Of a stretch of DNA of 64,000 nt, positions 27,498 through 35,875 are shown piece after piece. Numbering within the stretch: position 1 is the stretch's first letter; each line of letters begins with the position of its first letter. The stretch lies in assembly GCA_964015035.1 (NCBI GenBank), contig CAXHCA010000015.1:1-64000 (forward strand), in the 5' to 3' direction. Below the pieces are notes generated by a model. The model worked only from the letters and a program-made list of their open reading frames with translations. It searched no databases and was not told the origin of the DNA. The position numbers were made by a program, and so were the translations under genes. This DNA comes from BQJU01 sp964015035. Its GTDB lineage: Bacteria; Bacteroidota; Bacteroidia; Chitinophagales; Saprospiraceae.

Positions 27498-29015
27498 ATG
27501 GCCATACTTGGTAAGGTGATTAAAACCGCTATCGAACTCAAGCAAACCCTGACCCCAGAGATGAAAGATGCCCGGGAAGCACAAGAAACACAACTCCGCA
27601 ATCTTTTAGAAAAAGCAAAAAATACGGCCTTCGGAACCTATTATGGTTTTTCCACAATTCTAGATTCGGAGGATCTGATTGCTACCTACCAAGAGAAAGT
27701 GCCTCTACACGATTACGATAAAATCAATGAGCGATGGTGGCAACAACAACAAATCGAATCTGATATCACCTGGCCTGGGAAGCCCGACTTTTTTGCATTG
27801 AGCAGTGGCACCACCGGAAAAACCAGTAAAAGAATTCCCGTCACTAAAGAAATGTTAGCCTCCTTTCGATCAGTAGGCATTTCCCAGGCCGAATGTTTGG
27901 CCAATTACGATTTGCCTGCTGATGTTTTTGAGAAAGATATCCTGATGTTGAGTAGCTCAGCCGATTTGGCCCGCCACAATGGGCATTTGGAGGGAGAAAT
28001 CAGTGGCATCAACACCAGTAACTTGCCCGCCTGGTTTAATGGTTTTTATAAGCCTGGACTGGAAATTGCCCAAATTGATGATTGGGACGAACGGGTGTCC
28101 GCCATTGCAGAAGCCGCTCCAGAATGGGATGTGGTTGCCATTGCAGGGATCCCTTCCTGGGTCAAAATGATGCTTGAAACGATCATCAGGCGGCACCAAT
28201 TGAAAAACATCCATGAACTCTGGCCCAATCTGAGTATCTATGCTTCTGGCGGTGTCGCTTTTGAGCCATACCGTAGCAGCCTGGAAAAATTATTGGCAAG
28301 GCCATTGATCTATATGGATACCTACCTGGCCTCTGAAGGTTTCTTTGCCTTCACTGCTCGTCCGGATACGCTTCAGATGAAAATGGCCCTAGACCATGGC
28401 ATTTTTTACGAATTCATTCCCTTCGATGAAACGGGCTTTGACGAAACGGGGGAACTTCTGGACAATCCAAAAATATGTACCATTAGTGAGGTGGAAGAAG
28501 GGAAGGATTATGCCTTGTCGGTTTCCACACCGGCAGGAGCCTGGCGATACATGATTGGCGATACCGTCAAATTCAAGGATTTGGAGTCCTTTGAATTTGT
28601 GATCAGTGGCCGAACCAAATACTTCTTAAATGTTGTTGGCGCTCAATTATCTGAAGAAAAGATCAACCAGGCCATGAAAAGTCTGGCCGAGGCATTTGAT
28701 TTACCGATCAACGAATTTGCTGTAGCTGCCGTGCAAAATAACCAAGAGGAATATATCCATCAATGGGTGATCGGAGCGGAAGGAAATGCGGACGAAAACC
28801 AGCTAAAAAGCAAGTTGGACGAAATACTGCAATCACTTAATAAAAATTATGCTGTGGCCAGAAAGAAAGCACTAAAAGACATCAAAGTAAAATTGGTAAC
28901 TACTCAAGAGATGTACCATTGGCTGGAAACACGTAAGAAAAAAGGTGGACAGATTAAAATGCCAAAGGTAATGAAGGCAGAAATGATGGAAGACTTATTG
29001 GCTTTTCTAGACTAG
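27498..29015 (+). CDS. GH3 auxin-responsive promoter family protein (putative acyl-adenylating enzyme)
   Basis: The 505-aa protein belongs to the plant GH3/JAR1-like branch of the adenylating superfamily that activates a carboxylate with ATP and joins it to an amine. Motif 1 is SSGTTGKTSK (102-111), motif 2 YLASEGFFAF (about 268-277) and motif 3 WRYMIGDTVKF (about 346-356). Bacterial substrates are unknown. ATG 27498 is chosen over a TTG at 27471, since MAILGKVIKTAIELK fits relatives. It ends on a CTAG shared with the convergent neighbour. Confidence 0.88.
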   Translation: MAILGKVIKTAIELKQTLTPEMKDAREAQETQLRNLLEKAKNTAFGTYYGFSTILDSEDLIATYQEKVPLHDYDKINERWWQQQQIESDITWPGKPDFFALSSGTTGKTSKRIPVTKEMLASFRSVGISQAECLANYDLPADVFEKDILMLSSSADLARHNGHLEGEISGINTSNLPAWFNGFYKPGLEIAQIDDWDERVSAIAEAAPEWDVVAIAGIPSWVKMMLETIIRRHQLKNIHELWPNLSIYASGGVAFEPYRSSLEKLLARPLIYMDTYLASEGFFAFTARPDTLQMKMALDHGIFYEFIPFDETGFDETGELLDNPKICTISEVEEGKDYALSVSTPAGAWRYMIGDTVKFKDLESFEFVISGRTKYFLNVVGAQLSEEKINQAMKSLAEAFDLPINEFAVAAVQNNQEEYIHQWVIGAEGNADENQLKSKLDEILQSLNKNYAVARKKALKDIKVKLVTTQEMYHWLETRKKKGGQIKMPKVMKAEMMEDLLAFLD

Positions 29016-29596
29016 TCGAGGATGCTGCCTTTGGCTACTTTTTCATGCATCAAAAGGGTAACCTCCTTCGGTGACATATAGAAACGTTCGATGCGAGATT
29101 TGTAGGTATCCGGTAAATGCGAGTGCTTCAGGATATACTTCTTGGTCTCCAATATCTGCTTCGCAAAGCCATGCTCGATGGCGTAGATGTCTGCTTTTCG
29201 TTCTGCACCTATCTTGAAGGTGTGAAAATTTTGGTAGCCAATACCAAATCGAATCATGCCCCAAACCCCACGATCTAAATAATCCATGATGTGCCCTAGT
29301 TCATGAGCAAACCAGCCAACCAAGACTTCTTCCGGTAAGGTGTCAATGCGGATGTAAGACTGTAGTTTTGCCTGGTTACTGATTTCAATCTTATATCTGC
29401 GGTTATCCTTGTCCCAGAATTGCCAATCGATAATGGGCTGAGCACGCATAGCCGTCTGTGGAATGGATCTTCGCTGCACAATGATTTCATGTTTATGCAA
29501 GGCTTTGAATGGCTCAAATGCCTGAATAAAACAATTGCGTACAAAATCCGAAGAAATATTTTTAAAATGCAGGTTGTATTCGTTGTCTTCCTTCAT
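29012..29596 (-). CDS. Putative zinc metallopeptidase with HExxH motif
   Basis: The 194-aa protein has HELGH (98-102) and, 30 residues on, an ERKAD segment (E132) that could give the third zinc ligand, the pattern of short gluzincins. No signal peptide or membrane helix is seen, so it would act in the cytoplasm. Residues 40-90 form beta-rich sequence (DKDNRRYKIEISNQAK) suited to a substrate edge strand. I do not recognise a named family. Its stop codon shares CTAG with the GH3 stop. Upstream is a radical SAM gene 39 nt away on the same strand, so both may share a transcript. Confidence 0.6.
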   Translation of the reverse strand: MKEDNEYNLHFKNISSDFVRNCFIQAFEPFKALHKHEIIVQRRSIPQTAMRAQPIIDWQFWDKDNRRYKIEISNQAKLQSYIRIDTLPEEVLVGWFAHELGHIMDYLDRGVWGMIRFGIGYQNFHTFKIGAERKADIYAIEHGFAKQILETKKYILKHSHLPDTYKSRIERFYMSPKEVTLLMHEKVAKGSILD

Positions 29597-29635
29597 CAGC
29601 TCTACAACAGGATAAAAACAAAGATGTTTGCAGCA

Positions 29636-30688
29636 TCAAAAAAGACTTAACTGCGGGTTTTTCATTTGTTGGTGCAGTTCCAAATTATATTCCGGCATGC
29701 TTTGCCCCTTAAAATAACGCTTTTGGGCCAGGGCAACCTGCTGCGCCACCATCTCAGCAATCGGCCCTTCTCCGCGCATGCGGGTACCAAAACGGCTGTC
29801 ATTCAAATTTCCGCTATGACAATCCCTGATCCGATTGAGCACCCGTTCTGCCCGATCAGGCATCGTTTTGCGTATCCAATCTTCAAATATTTCTGCTACA
29901 TCACCATTCAAACGCACCATGGTATAGGCAATTTTTCGTGCCCCACAATTAGCCACTGCCTTAGCCATCTCTAGGATTTCGTGATCGTTCAACCCAGGAA
30001 TAATTGGCGCTAGCATCACATTTACCGGAATCCCTCTTTTGGACAAGGTTTCAATCGTTTGCAGGCGACTTTTTACAGAAGCAGTACGAGGTTCGAGAAG
30101 ACGTCTTAAGTTCTCATCGAGTGTCGTCACGGAAATAGATACTTTGACCAGCCGCAATTCACTCATTGGCTCCAGAATGTCGAGATCGCGGAGCACCATA
30201 TTGTTTTTGGTGATGATACCCACCGGATGACGGTATTGCCACAGCACCTTGAGAATTTGGCGGGTGATTTCAAATCTTCTTTCGGCGGGCTGATAGCAAT
30301 CCGTATTTCCGGCCAGCATGATTGGCAATGGTTGCCAGTTTTTTTGTTTGATTTTGGCTTCGAGCAGTTGCGGAGCGTTTTTCTTCACGAGAATTTTCTG
30401 CTCAAATTCTAGTCCTGCGCTATACCCCCAATAAGTATGCGTATTGCGCGCATAGCAATAAATACAACCGTGTTCACATCCTTGGTATGGATTCATCGAC
30501 CAAGCCATGCCGATATCCGGGCTATCTACTTTGTTGAGGATGGTGCGGGCATGTACGTCGGTGTAGCAAGTCAGTGGCCCGCTCCCATCTTCCGCCAGTT
30601 CGGGTTGATCATCATACACCAATTGATGATAAGGATTGGCAGGATTGATTTGGGCTCCCCTACCCTTAATATATCGGGATGCTTTCAT
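29636..30688 (-). CDS. PA0069-family radical SAM protein
   Basis: The 350-aa protein has the radical SAM cluster C71-x3-C75-x2-C78 in CEHGCIYCYARNTHTYWG, the form seen in the PA0069/Rv2578c group related to spore photoproduct lyase. The GGE-like region MLAGNTDCYQPAERRFEITR (about 124-143) and MLAPIIPGLNDHE (about 220-232) are typical of the group. The reaction is unknown; a DNA or nucleotide substrate is a weak inference from SplB kinship. A strong promoter lies just ahead of its ATG. Confidence 0.87.
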   Translation of the reverse strand: MKASRYIKGRGAQINPANPYHQLVYDDQPELAEDGSGPLTCYTDVHARTILNKVDSPDIGMAWSMNPYQGCEHGCIYCYARNTHTYWGYSAGLEFEQKILVKKNAPQLLEAKIKQKNWQPLPIMLAGNTDCYQPAERRFEITRQILKVLWQYRHPVGIITKNNMVLRDLDILEPMSELRLVKVSISVTTLDENLRRLLEPRTASVKSRLQTIETLSKRGIPVNVMLAPIIPGLNDHEILEMAKAVANCGARKIAYTMVRLNGDVAEIFEDWIRKTMPDRAERVLNRIRDCHSGNLNDSRFGTRMRGEGPIAEMVAQQVALAQKRYFKGQSMPEYNLELHQQMKNPQLSLF

Positions 30689-30692
30689 GTTT

Positions 30693-30723
30693 CAAAAATA
30701 ACATTTTTGTTTGTTTTACCAAA
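30693..30723 (-). promoter_or_regulatory. Promoter for the radical SAM gene, possibly leaderless
   Basis: On the minus strand TTTG (30720-30723) is followed after 19 nt by TATTTTTG (30693-30700), a full match to the phylum consensus. Only 4 nt separate the -7 box from ATG 30688, so transcription should begin at or next to the start codon unless a downstream start is used. Confidence 0.6.
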
Positions 30724-30779
30724 CTTTAAAACAAAATATTTTTACAAATAAATACTTATTTTGCTCTTCAAAAAACGGT

Positions 30780-31898
30780 ATGTCTATTTCCCGCAAAACC
30801 TTCTTCAAAGGATTGGCCATTGGGACCCTCTCCCTGCCATTTGTACTCAAAACGGTACAATCCGGAAATGCCCGGCAAGACAATAGCCCTCTATTAAAAT
30901 CCAGTAAGCGCTATAAGTGGAAAATGGTCACCACCTGGCCTCCCAACTTTCCGATTTTAGGTGAAGCTTGTCAGTTATTTGCCGAAATGGTAGAAAGAAT
31001 GTCAGGCGGAAGAATGGAAATCCGCGTATACGGAGGAGGAGAGTTGGTACCGGCCCTTGAAACCTTTGATACGGTCCGCAATGGAGGGGCTGAATTAGGT
31101 AATGGCGCAGCCTACTACTGGGCGGGTAAGATTCCGGCAGCCCAATTTTTTGCTACCGTCCCATTTGGCATGAATGCCCAACAAGTCAACACCTGGATTA
31201 CCAGTGGCGGGGGGCAGGAATTGTGGGAAACCTGTTATCGCGACTTCAATTTGGTACCAATGATGGCAGGAAATACCGGCGTACAAATGGGCGGCTGGTT
31301 TAACCGGGAAATCAACTCCATTGAGGATTTTCAGGGGTTGAAGATGCGTATTCCCGGGCTGGCAGGAAAGGTGCTGGAAAAAGCAGGTGGAGCACCGGTT
31401 CTATTAGCGGGAGGCGAAATCTACACTGGTTTGGAGCGAGGAGTCCTCGATGCTACCGAATGGCTGGGTCCCTTCCACGACTATACGATGGGGTTTCATG
31501 AAATTGCAAAGTATTATTATTCTCCCGGTTGGCACGAACCCGGTACCGTGCTAGAATTGATTGCCAACAAAGAAAAATTTGATGGCCTTCCCGAAGATCT
31601 GCAAGCCATTATTAGGGCGGCAGCGGCTTATTTCAATGCGTGGGTATTCAACCGCATGGAAGCAGCCAATGCGGAATATCTAGCCGTGATGATCGAAAAG
31701 GGGATTGATATCCGAAAATTCCCAGTAGAAGTATTAGATACTTTACGGACCTATACCCAGGAAGTCATTGAGGAAATGACCAGCAAAGATGCTTTTACCA
31801 AGAAAGTCTATGAATCCTACAGCTCATTCCGCAAAAAAGCAGTGAATTGGGCAGAATATTCCGAAAAGGTATTCTATGATAACTTGCAGATTTCCTGA
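30780..31898 (+). CDS. TRAP transporter substrate-binding protein (DctP family, TakP-like)
   Basis: The 372-aa protein binds a carboxylate in the periplasm and hands it to the TRAP membrane subunits. ATG 30780 starts a Tat-like signal (ISRKTFFKG with RK in place of RR). WKMVTTWPPNFP near the mature start and QGLKMRIPG, with the universal carboxylate-binding Arg, fit the TakP group that takes up pyruvate and other 2-oxoacids. The open frame extends 23 codons further upstream but lacks support. It is convergent with dctM, which makes a split operon. Confidence 0.85.
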   Translation: MSISRKTFFKGLAIGTLSLPFVLKTVQSGNARQDNSPLLKSSKRYKWKMVTTWPPNFPILGEACQLFAEMVERMSGGRMEIRVYGGGELVPALETFDTVRNGGAELGNGAAYYWAGKIPAAQFFATVPFGMNAQQVNTWITSGGGQELWETCYRDFNLVPMMAGNTGVQMGGWFNREINSIEDFQGLKMRIPGLAGKVLEKAGGAPVLLAGGEIYTGLERGVLDATEWLGPFHDYTMGFHEIAKYYYSPGWHEPGTVLELIANKEKFDGLPEDLQAIIRAAAAYFNAWVFNRMEAANAEYLAVMIEKGIDIRKFPVEVLDTLRTYTQEVIEEMTSKDAFTKKVYESYSSFRKKAVNWAEYSEKVFYDNLQIS

Positions 31899-31968
31899 TA
31901 GTTGCTGAAGCTGTTTAAAGTACAATCACACAGAAGTTTGCGAAGACAACCCCGTAAATAATTAATGC

Positions 31969-31990
31969 TCCTATTTCCAAATAAATAGGA
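31969..31990. terminator. Hairpin across the dctM stop codon at the dctP/dctM junction
   Basis: TCCTATTT (31969-31976) and AAATAGGA (31983-31990) form a perfect 8-bp stem with a 6-nt loop. The dctM stop (31971-31973) is inside the left arm. T-rich sequence follows loosely on the minus strand, and dctP stops 70 nt before. Confidence 0.4.
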
Positions 31991-33272
31991 TTTCGGGGAA
32001 TAAAATCACCACCACTAAAAACAGTAGTTGAATCAGTACGAAGGGTATGATGCCTCGGTATAAATGGCTGGTCGTAATACTCGGCGGTGCAACTCCCTTT
32101 AGATAAAAAAGTGAAAACCCGAAAGGCGGTGAAAGAAAGGAGGTTTGCAAATTCATAGCCAGCAAAATGCCAATCCAAATTAAATCAACACCATAAGCCT
32201 GAAATATGGGCGCAACCACCGGAACAATAATGAAGATGATTTCAATGAAATCAATAAAAAATCCGGCCACAAAAACGATGACCATCACCAAGCTAAGGAA
32301 AACCATAGGGCTAAGGTTGGAAGCCTGAATCAACTCAACCAGGTAAGTATCGCCCTCCATCTCCCGAAAAACAAAAGAGAAGGTGGTGGCTCCCAATAAG
32401 ATGACAAAAACCATGCTCGTAAGATGGGTGGTTTCCTGCATCACCGATCTGAGCACTTTCAGATTAAATTTACCTTGAAAGATCGTGAGTAAAGTTGCTC
32501 CCATTGCCCCTACTGCCGCAGCCTCAGTTGGAGAAGCAATGCCCAAGAAAATCGACCCCAATACAGCCAAGATCAGTAGCATTGGCAAGATAAAGGCGAG
32601 GGTTACTTTCCTGACAAAATCGTGGGCTTTAAAAGCCGCAATCTCTTCTGCGGGAATCACCGGCGCCTGATTGGGATACAATTTTGCGAAGATCAAAATA
32701 TAGAGAATATAAACGACCACCAACAAAACACCAGGCAATATCGCAGCGGCAAATAGCTCACCTACCGAAACGTTGAGCACGCTGCCCAATAGCACCAAAA
32801 CCACAGATGGAGGTATGATCTGTCCTAAGGTACCCGAAGCGGCAATCGTTCCCGTAGCCAATTCCGGTTGATAGCCACGCTTCAGCATGGTGGGCAAGCT
32901 AATTAATCCCATGGTGATGACCGTGGCACCAACGATACCGGTAGACGCCGCCAATAGCGCCCCAACAATAACTACTGAAATGGCCAGCCCTCCTTTCACT
33001 TTGCCAAATAGAATGGCCATTGTTTCCAGTAGCCTTTCGGCCAATCCTGACTTTTCCAGCATGATACCCATATAAATAAAGAGAGGTACGGCCAGTAAGA
33101 CATAATTGTTCATCACCCCAAGGATACGTGGTGGAAGGGCGGTAAAATTGGACGGATCCAAGAAGCAGATGGCGTATAGCAATGAGATTCCTCCCAACGT
33201 AAAAGCCACAGGGTAACCGTAGAGAATAAGGATAAAGATGCTTGCAAATAAAAGTAGAGCTAATAATTCCAT
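31971..33272 (-). CDS. dctM: TRAP transporter large permease (DctM family)
   Basis: The 433-aa protein shows about twelve hydrophobic segments and the DctM-type signature regions ASTGIVGATVITMGLISLP (about 111-129) and PPSVVLVLLGS (about 154-164). It couples sodium flow to carboxylate uptake in the inner membrane. It starts 14 nt after the dctQ stop, so the two are cotranscribed. The third component, dctP, is on the other strand. Confidence 0.92.
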   Translation of the reverse strand: MELLALLLFASIFILILYGYPVAFTLGGISLLYAICFLDPSNFTALPPRILGVMNNYVLLAVPLFIYMGIMLEKSGLAERLLETMAILFGKVKGGLAISVVIVGALLAASTGIVGATVITMGLISLPTMLKRGYQPELATGTIAASGTLGQIIPPSVVLVLLGSVLNVSVGELFAAAILPGVLLVVVYILYILIFAKLYPNQAPVIPAEEIAAFKAHDFVRKVTLAFILPMLLILAVLGSIFLGIASPTEAAAVGAMGATLLTIFQGKFNLKVLRSVMQETTHLTSMVFVILLGATTFSFVFREMEGDTYLVELIQASNLSPMVFLSLVMVIVFVAGFFIDFIEIIFIIVPVVAPIFQAYGVDLIWIGILLAMNLQTSFLSPPFGFSLFYLKGVAPPSITTSHLYRGIIPFVLIQLLFLVVVILFPEILFIWK

Positions 33273-33286
33273 GAGTTGGGGCTTTG

Positions 33287-33811
33287 CTATTCAGTGATTT
33301 TATCATCAGACGCATCGGCCTGTAGCGTTTCCACTGATTCAATTATACTGGAAATTCCTTGGAGGAAAAGCAGGAAAACGCCAATGCAAACACTAAATTT
33401 TATCACATACAAGGCCGGCAAGCCTCCGGGATCAGGAGAGGTTTCTCCAATTTTGTAAGAAAGCAAAGCAAAGTCGAAAGCATAATACATTACCAATATG
33501 CACCAGGGAAGCAACAACACCACACCTCCAACCAAATTAACCCAGGCTTTCTCTTTAGGGGTAAACTTACTGTAGAATACATCCACCCGCACGTGACGAT
33601 CGTGCTGGAAGGCATAACCCGCCCCCAACAAGAAAACCAATGCAAAAAGATGCCACTCCAATTCTCTAATCCAGGCTTGCGTATCGTTGAAGATGTATCG
33701 GATCACCACATCAAAGCAAACCAGCAATACCAAAATTGTTGTCAACCAGGAAACCGTTTTGCCCACTTCCTCATTTAGGCGATCAATCCCTTTTTTCAGT
33801 TTATGCCACAT
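33287..33811 (-). CDS. dctQ: TRAP transporter small permease (DctQ family)
   Basis: The 174-aa protein has four hydrophobic segments (about 20-40, 52-65, 92-112 and 135-155) and the DctQ family region IRELEWHLFALVFLLGAGYA followed by DRHVRVDVFY. It stabilises the DctM subunit. First gene of the two-gene permease unit; the 77 nt ahead of it show no consensus promoter. Confidence 0.9.
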   Translation of the reverse strand: MWHKLKKGIDRLNEEVGKTVSWLTTILVLLVCFDVVIRYIFNDTQAWIRELEWHLFALVFLLGAGYAFQHDRHVRVDVFYSKFTPKEKAWVNLVGGVVLLLPWCILVMYYAFDFALLSYKIGETSPDPGGLPALYVIKFSVCIGVFLLFLQGISSIIESVETLQADASDDKITE

Positions 33812-33888
33812 AGGTATAGGTGTCGTTTTGCCAGGAAATTTACAAACACTCTACCTATTTACGAATTTCTCGCTTGAAAAATCTCCGC

Positions 33889-34674
33889 CTATCGATCGAA
33901 GCGCTGCAAATCAAGGGCTTCAATGATTTGAATTACTTTTTCCGCATAGCGTGGATCTGTAGCATAACCAGCCTTTTTTAGTCCTCTGGCCCATGCTTTA
34001 TAATCCGTCTTTTTCAATTTGAGCAGGTGCCGGTATCGTTTGCTATTTAGTAGAATGGAATGTTCGCGGTAACTATCCGTAGCGGATTCAAAAACGCGAA
34101 ACATATCATAAATGTCATCATCCGTATAATTGCGACATGTACATGAACGACATTTTGTCCGGCATTTGATCCCAAAGTGATTATTTGATTCCCGTGCCAG
34201 TCGACTATCGCCAGCATCCGACTCCAGCAATCCCTGGGCCAGTGTTATGCTGGCAGGAATACCATATTCCTTCATTTCTAAACGGGCCTGCGCAGCAAAA
34301 CGATTAACGTAAGCCAGGCAATAATCGATTTTTTCACGTACAATCGCCCGATTCACATTTTTTCGACGGGCATAGTCCGGACTAAGGATGAAGGTGAGAT
34401 TGCGAATTTTTTTGCTCTGCTTAGACTGAGTCACTTCAGCCTTCTCCGAAGTTTCGGACTTGTCCGATGACTTTAAGGCCGATGGCACGACGGATGCCGC
34501 CGGAGTAACCATAGCTGTTTGGCCTCCTCTGGAATTAAGGTTGAATTCAATCGTGATATTTTTATTAAACACCACATACAGCATCAGACACAATAAAAAC
34601 AAATCGAGCCAGTGTCTGGCAACCCAGCCTTCGCGAACTTGGTAAGATTGATTGGTAGATATTCCGTAATCCAT
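33889..34674 (-). CDS. Membrane-anchored N-acetylglucosaminidase (GH73-like)
   Basis: From ATG 34674 the 261-aa protein has one membrane helix (about 22-38), a Ser/Lys linker, and a C-terminal glucosaminidase domain with catalytic E151 in AQGLLESDAG followed by ESNNHFGIKC. It should cut peptidoglycan glycan strands. Residues 171-180 hold four cysteines in CRTKCRSCTC, an insertion I would not expect in this fold. The open frame continues to a GTG at 34680, only two codons longer. It faces a GlcNAc-type kinase gene across a 350-nt regulatory region. Confidence 0.85.
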   Translation of the reverse strand: MDYGISTNQSYQVREGWVARHWLDLFLLCLMLYVVFNKNITIEFNLNSRGGQTAMVTPAASVVPSALKSSDKSETSEKAEVTQSKQSKKIRNLTFILSPDYARRKNVNRAIVREKIDYCLAYVNRFAAQARLEMKEYGIPASITLAQGLLESDAGDSRLARESNNHFGIKCRTKCRSCTCRNYTDDDIYDMFRVFESATDSYREHSILLNSKRYRHLLKLKKTDYKAWARGLKKAGYATDPRYAEKVIQIIEALDLQRFDR

Positions 34675-34760
34675 AAACACTAACTTTTCTGCTCGATCAA
34701 GTGTTTAACATCTCGATCAAAGCATGCTGAAACAAACAAAAAATCCAAATGAAGGCACAA

Positions 34761-34779
34761 AATAAACATTTTGTTTATT
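34761..34779. promoter_or_regulatory. AT-rich inverted repeat upstream of the glucosaminidase gene
   Basis: AATAAACA (34761-34768) and TGTTTATT (34772-34779) are perfect complements around TTT. The site is about 90 nt ahead of the glucosaminidase ATG in the AT-rich divergent region 34675-35024, which holds no ORF that I can support. Operator function is only possible. Confidence 0.3.
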
Positions 34780-34876
34780 AAAATCAAGTTTTAAACATTT
34801 GAATTCTTCATTGGGTCTCAACAGAAAAAGAAAACAAAATTTGGAAATGTCTTAAAAGGAAAGAAAAATGTTTACT

Positions 34877-34895
34877 TAGTGTAAAATTTACACTA
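34877..34895. promoter_or_regulatory. Perfect 19-nt palindrome, candidate operator
   Basis: TAGTGTAAAATTTACACTA is symmetric around one central A: nine-base arms 34877-34885 and 34887-34895 match without error. It lies between the divergent glucosaminidase and GlcNAc-kinase genes, 130 nt before the kinase ATG. The GTGTAAA...TTTACAC shape is that of a dimeric repressor site. Confidence 0.5.
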
Positions 34896-35024
34896 CATTT
34901 AAGCCGAATATTTTTCCTTCTTTGATGATTCCAAAGGGTCAACAACAAATACCTGTACAATCGCTCGTATTGGGGGGCATTTTGTGATCAACACAAGACG
35001 TTTGAGAAACATAAATTTTTGGAC

Positions 35025-35870
35025 ATGATAGTAATTGCTGATAGTGGATCTACCAAGGCTGATTGGGCCGTCATGAACAATGGAGAGATTCACAATCTAA
35101 ACACCATGGGATTTAATCCTGTGTTCCACAGTTCCGACCTTATTTATTCAGAATTGGATAAGGTTTTTGCCACCACTCAAAGCAAGGATGAGGCACTAAA
35201 TGTTTTTTATTACGGATCTGGGTGCTGGGATCAAAAACGAAAAGCAGTCATTCATCAGGCGCTCGGAAGGATCTTCAAAAATGCTCATATTGATGTCGAA
35301 CACGATCTACTTGGCGCTGCCAGAGCTACTTGTGGAGATCAGCCCGGTGTCGCCTGTATTATTGGTACAGGCTCCAATTCTTGCCTTTACAATGGGGTTG
35401 ATGTGATCGACAATGTAACCAACCTGGGCTTCATTTTGGGAGATGAAGGAAGTGGCACGTTTTTGGGCAAGCAGTTGATTCAAGCCTACTTTTACCGGGA
35501 GATGCCCAAAGCATTGGTTCCAACTTTTGAAGCCTTTGTTGAAGGTGGTAAATCAACAATTCTCGACAAAGTTTACGGCAAAGAAACTCCGAATGTTTAT
35601 CTTGCATCCTTAACAAAGTTTATGGCCGAAACCAAAGACCACCCGTTTATTCATCGGTTACTTTACGAAGGCTTTGAGACTTTCATCGACCGACATGTAC
35701 GCAAGTACCGGGGGCATATGGGATTGCCCATTCACTTTATCGGTTCTATCGCTTACTATTTCCAGGACATTCTCAAGCTGGTTCTGGAAGAAAGATCAAT
35801 GATTGCTGGTCAATTCATTAAAAAACCGATTGACGAACTCGTAAAATATCACACAACGGTTGCCAACTAA
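35025..35870 (+). CDS. BadF/BadG-type N-acetylglucosamine kinase
   Basis: The 281-aa protein carries the ASKHA ATP loop ADSGSTKADWAV (5-16) and IIGTGSNSCLYNG (about 105-117), as in human GlcNAc kinase and its bacterial BadF-type relatives; it should make GlcNAc-6-phosphate for cell wall recycling. ATG 35025 is chosen over TTG 35019. pfkA follows after 5 nt, so salvage and glycolysis are linked in one transcript. N-acetylglucosamine as substrate is inferred from family and from the divergent glucosaminidase. Confidence 0.82.
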   Translation: MIVIADSGSTKADWAVMNNGEIHNLNTMGFNPVFHSSDLIYSELDKVFATTQSKDEALNVFYYGSGCWDQKRKAVIHQALGRIFKNAHIDVEHDLLGAARATCGDQPGVACIIGTGSNSCLYNGVDVIDNVTNLGFILGDEGSGTFLGKQLIQAYFYREMPKALVPTFEAFVEGGKSTILDKVYGKETPNVYLASLTKFMAETKDHPFIHRLLYEGFETFIDRHVRKYRGHMGLPIHFIGSIAYYFQDILKLVLEERSMIAGQFIKKPIDELVKYHTTVAN

Positions 35871-35875
35871 AGAAT

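Noticed and set aside
30711..30779. A 23-codon upstream extension of dctP
   Set aside because: It precedes a good Tat-like signal peptide at ATG 30780 and would destroy it.
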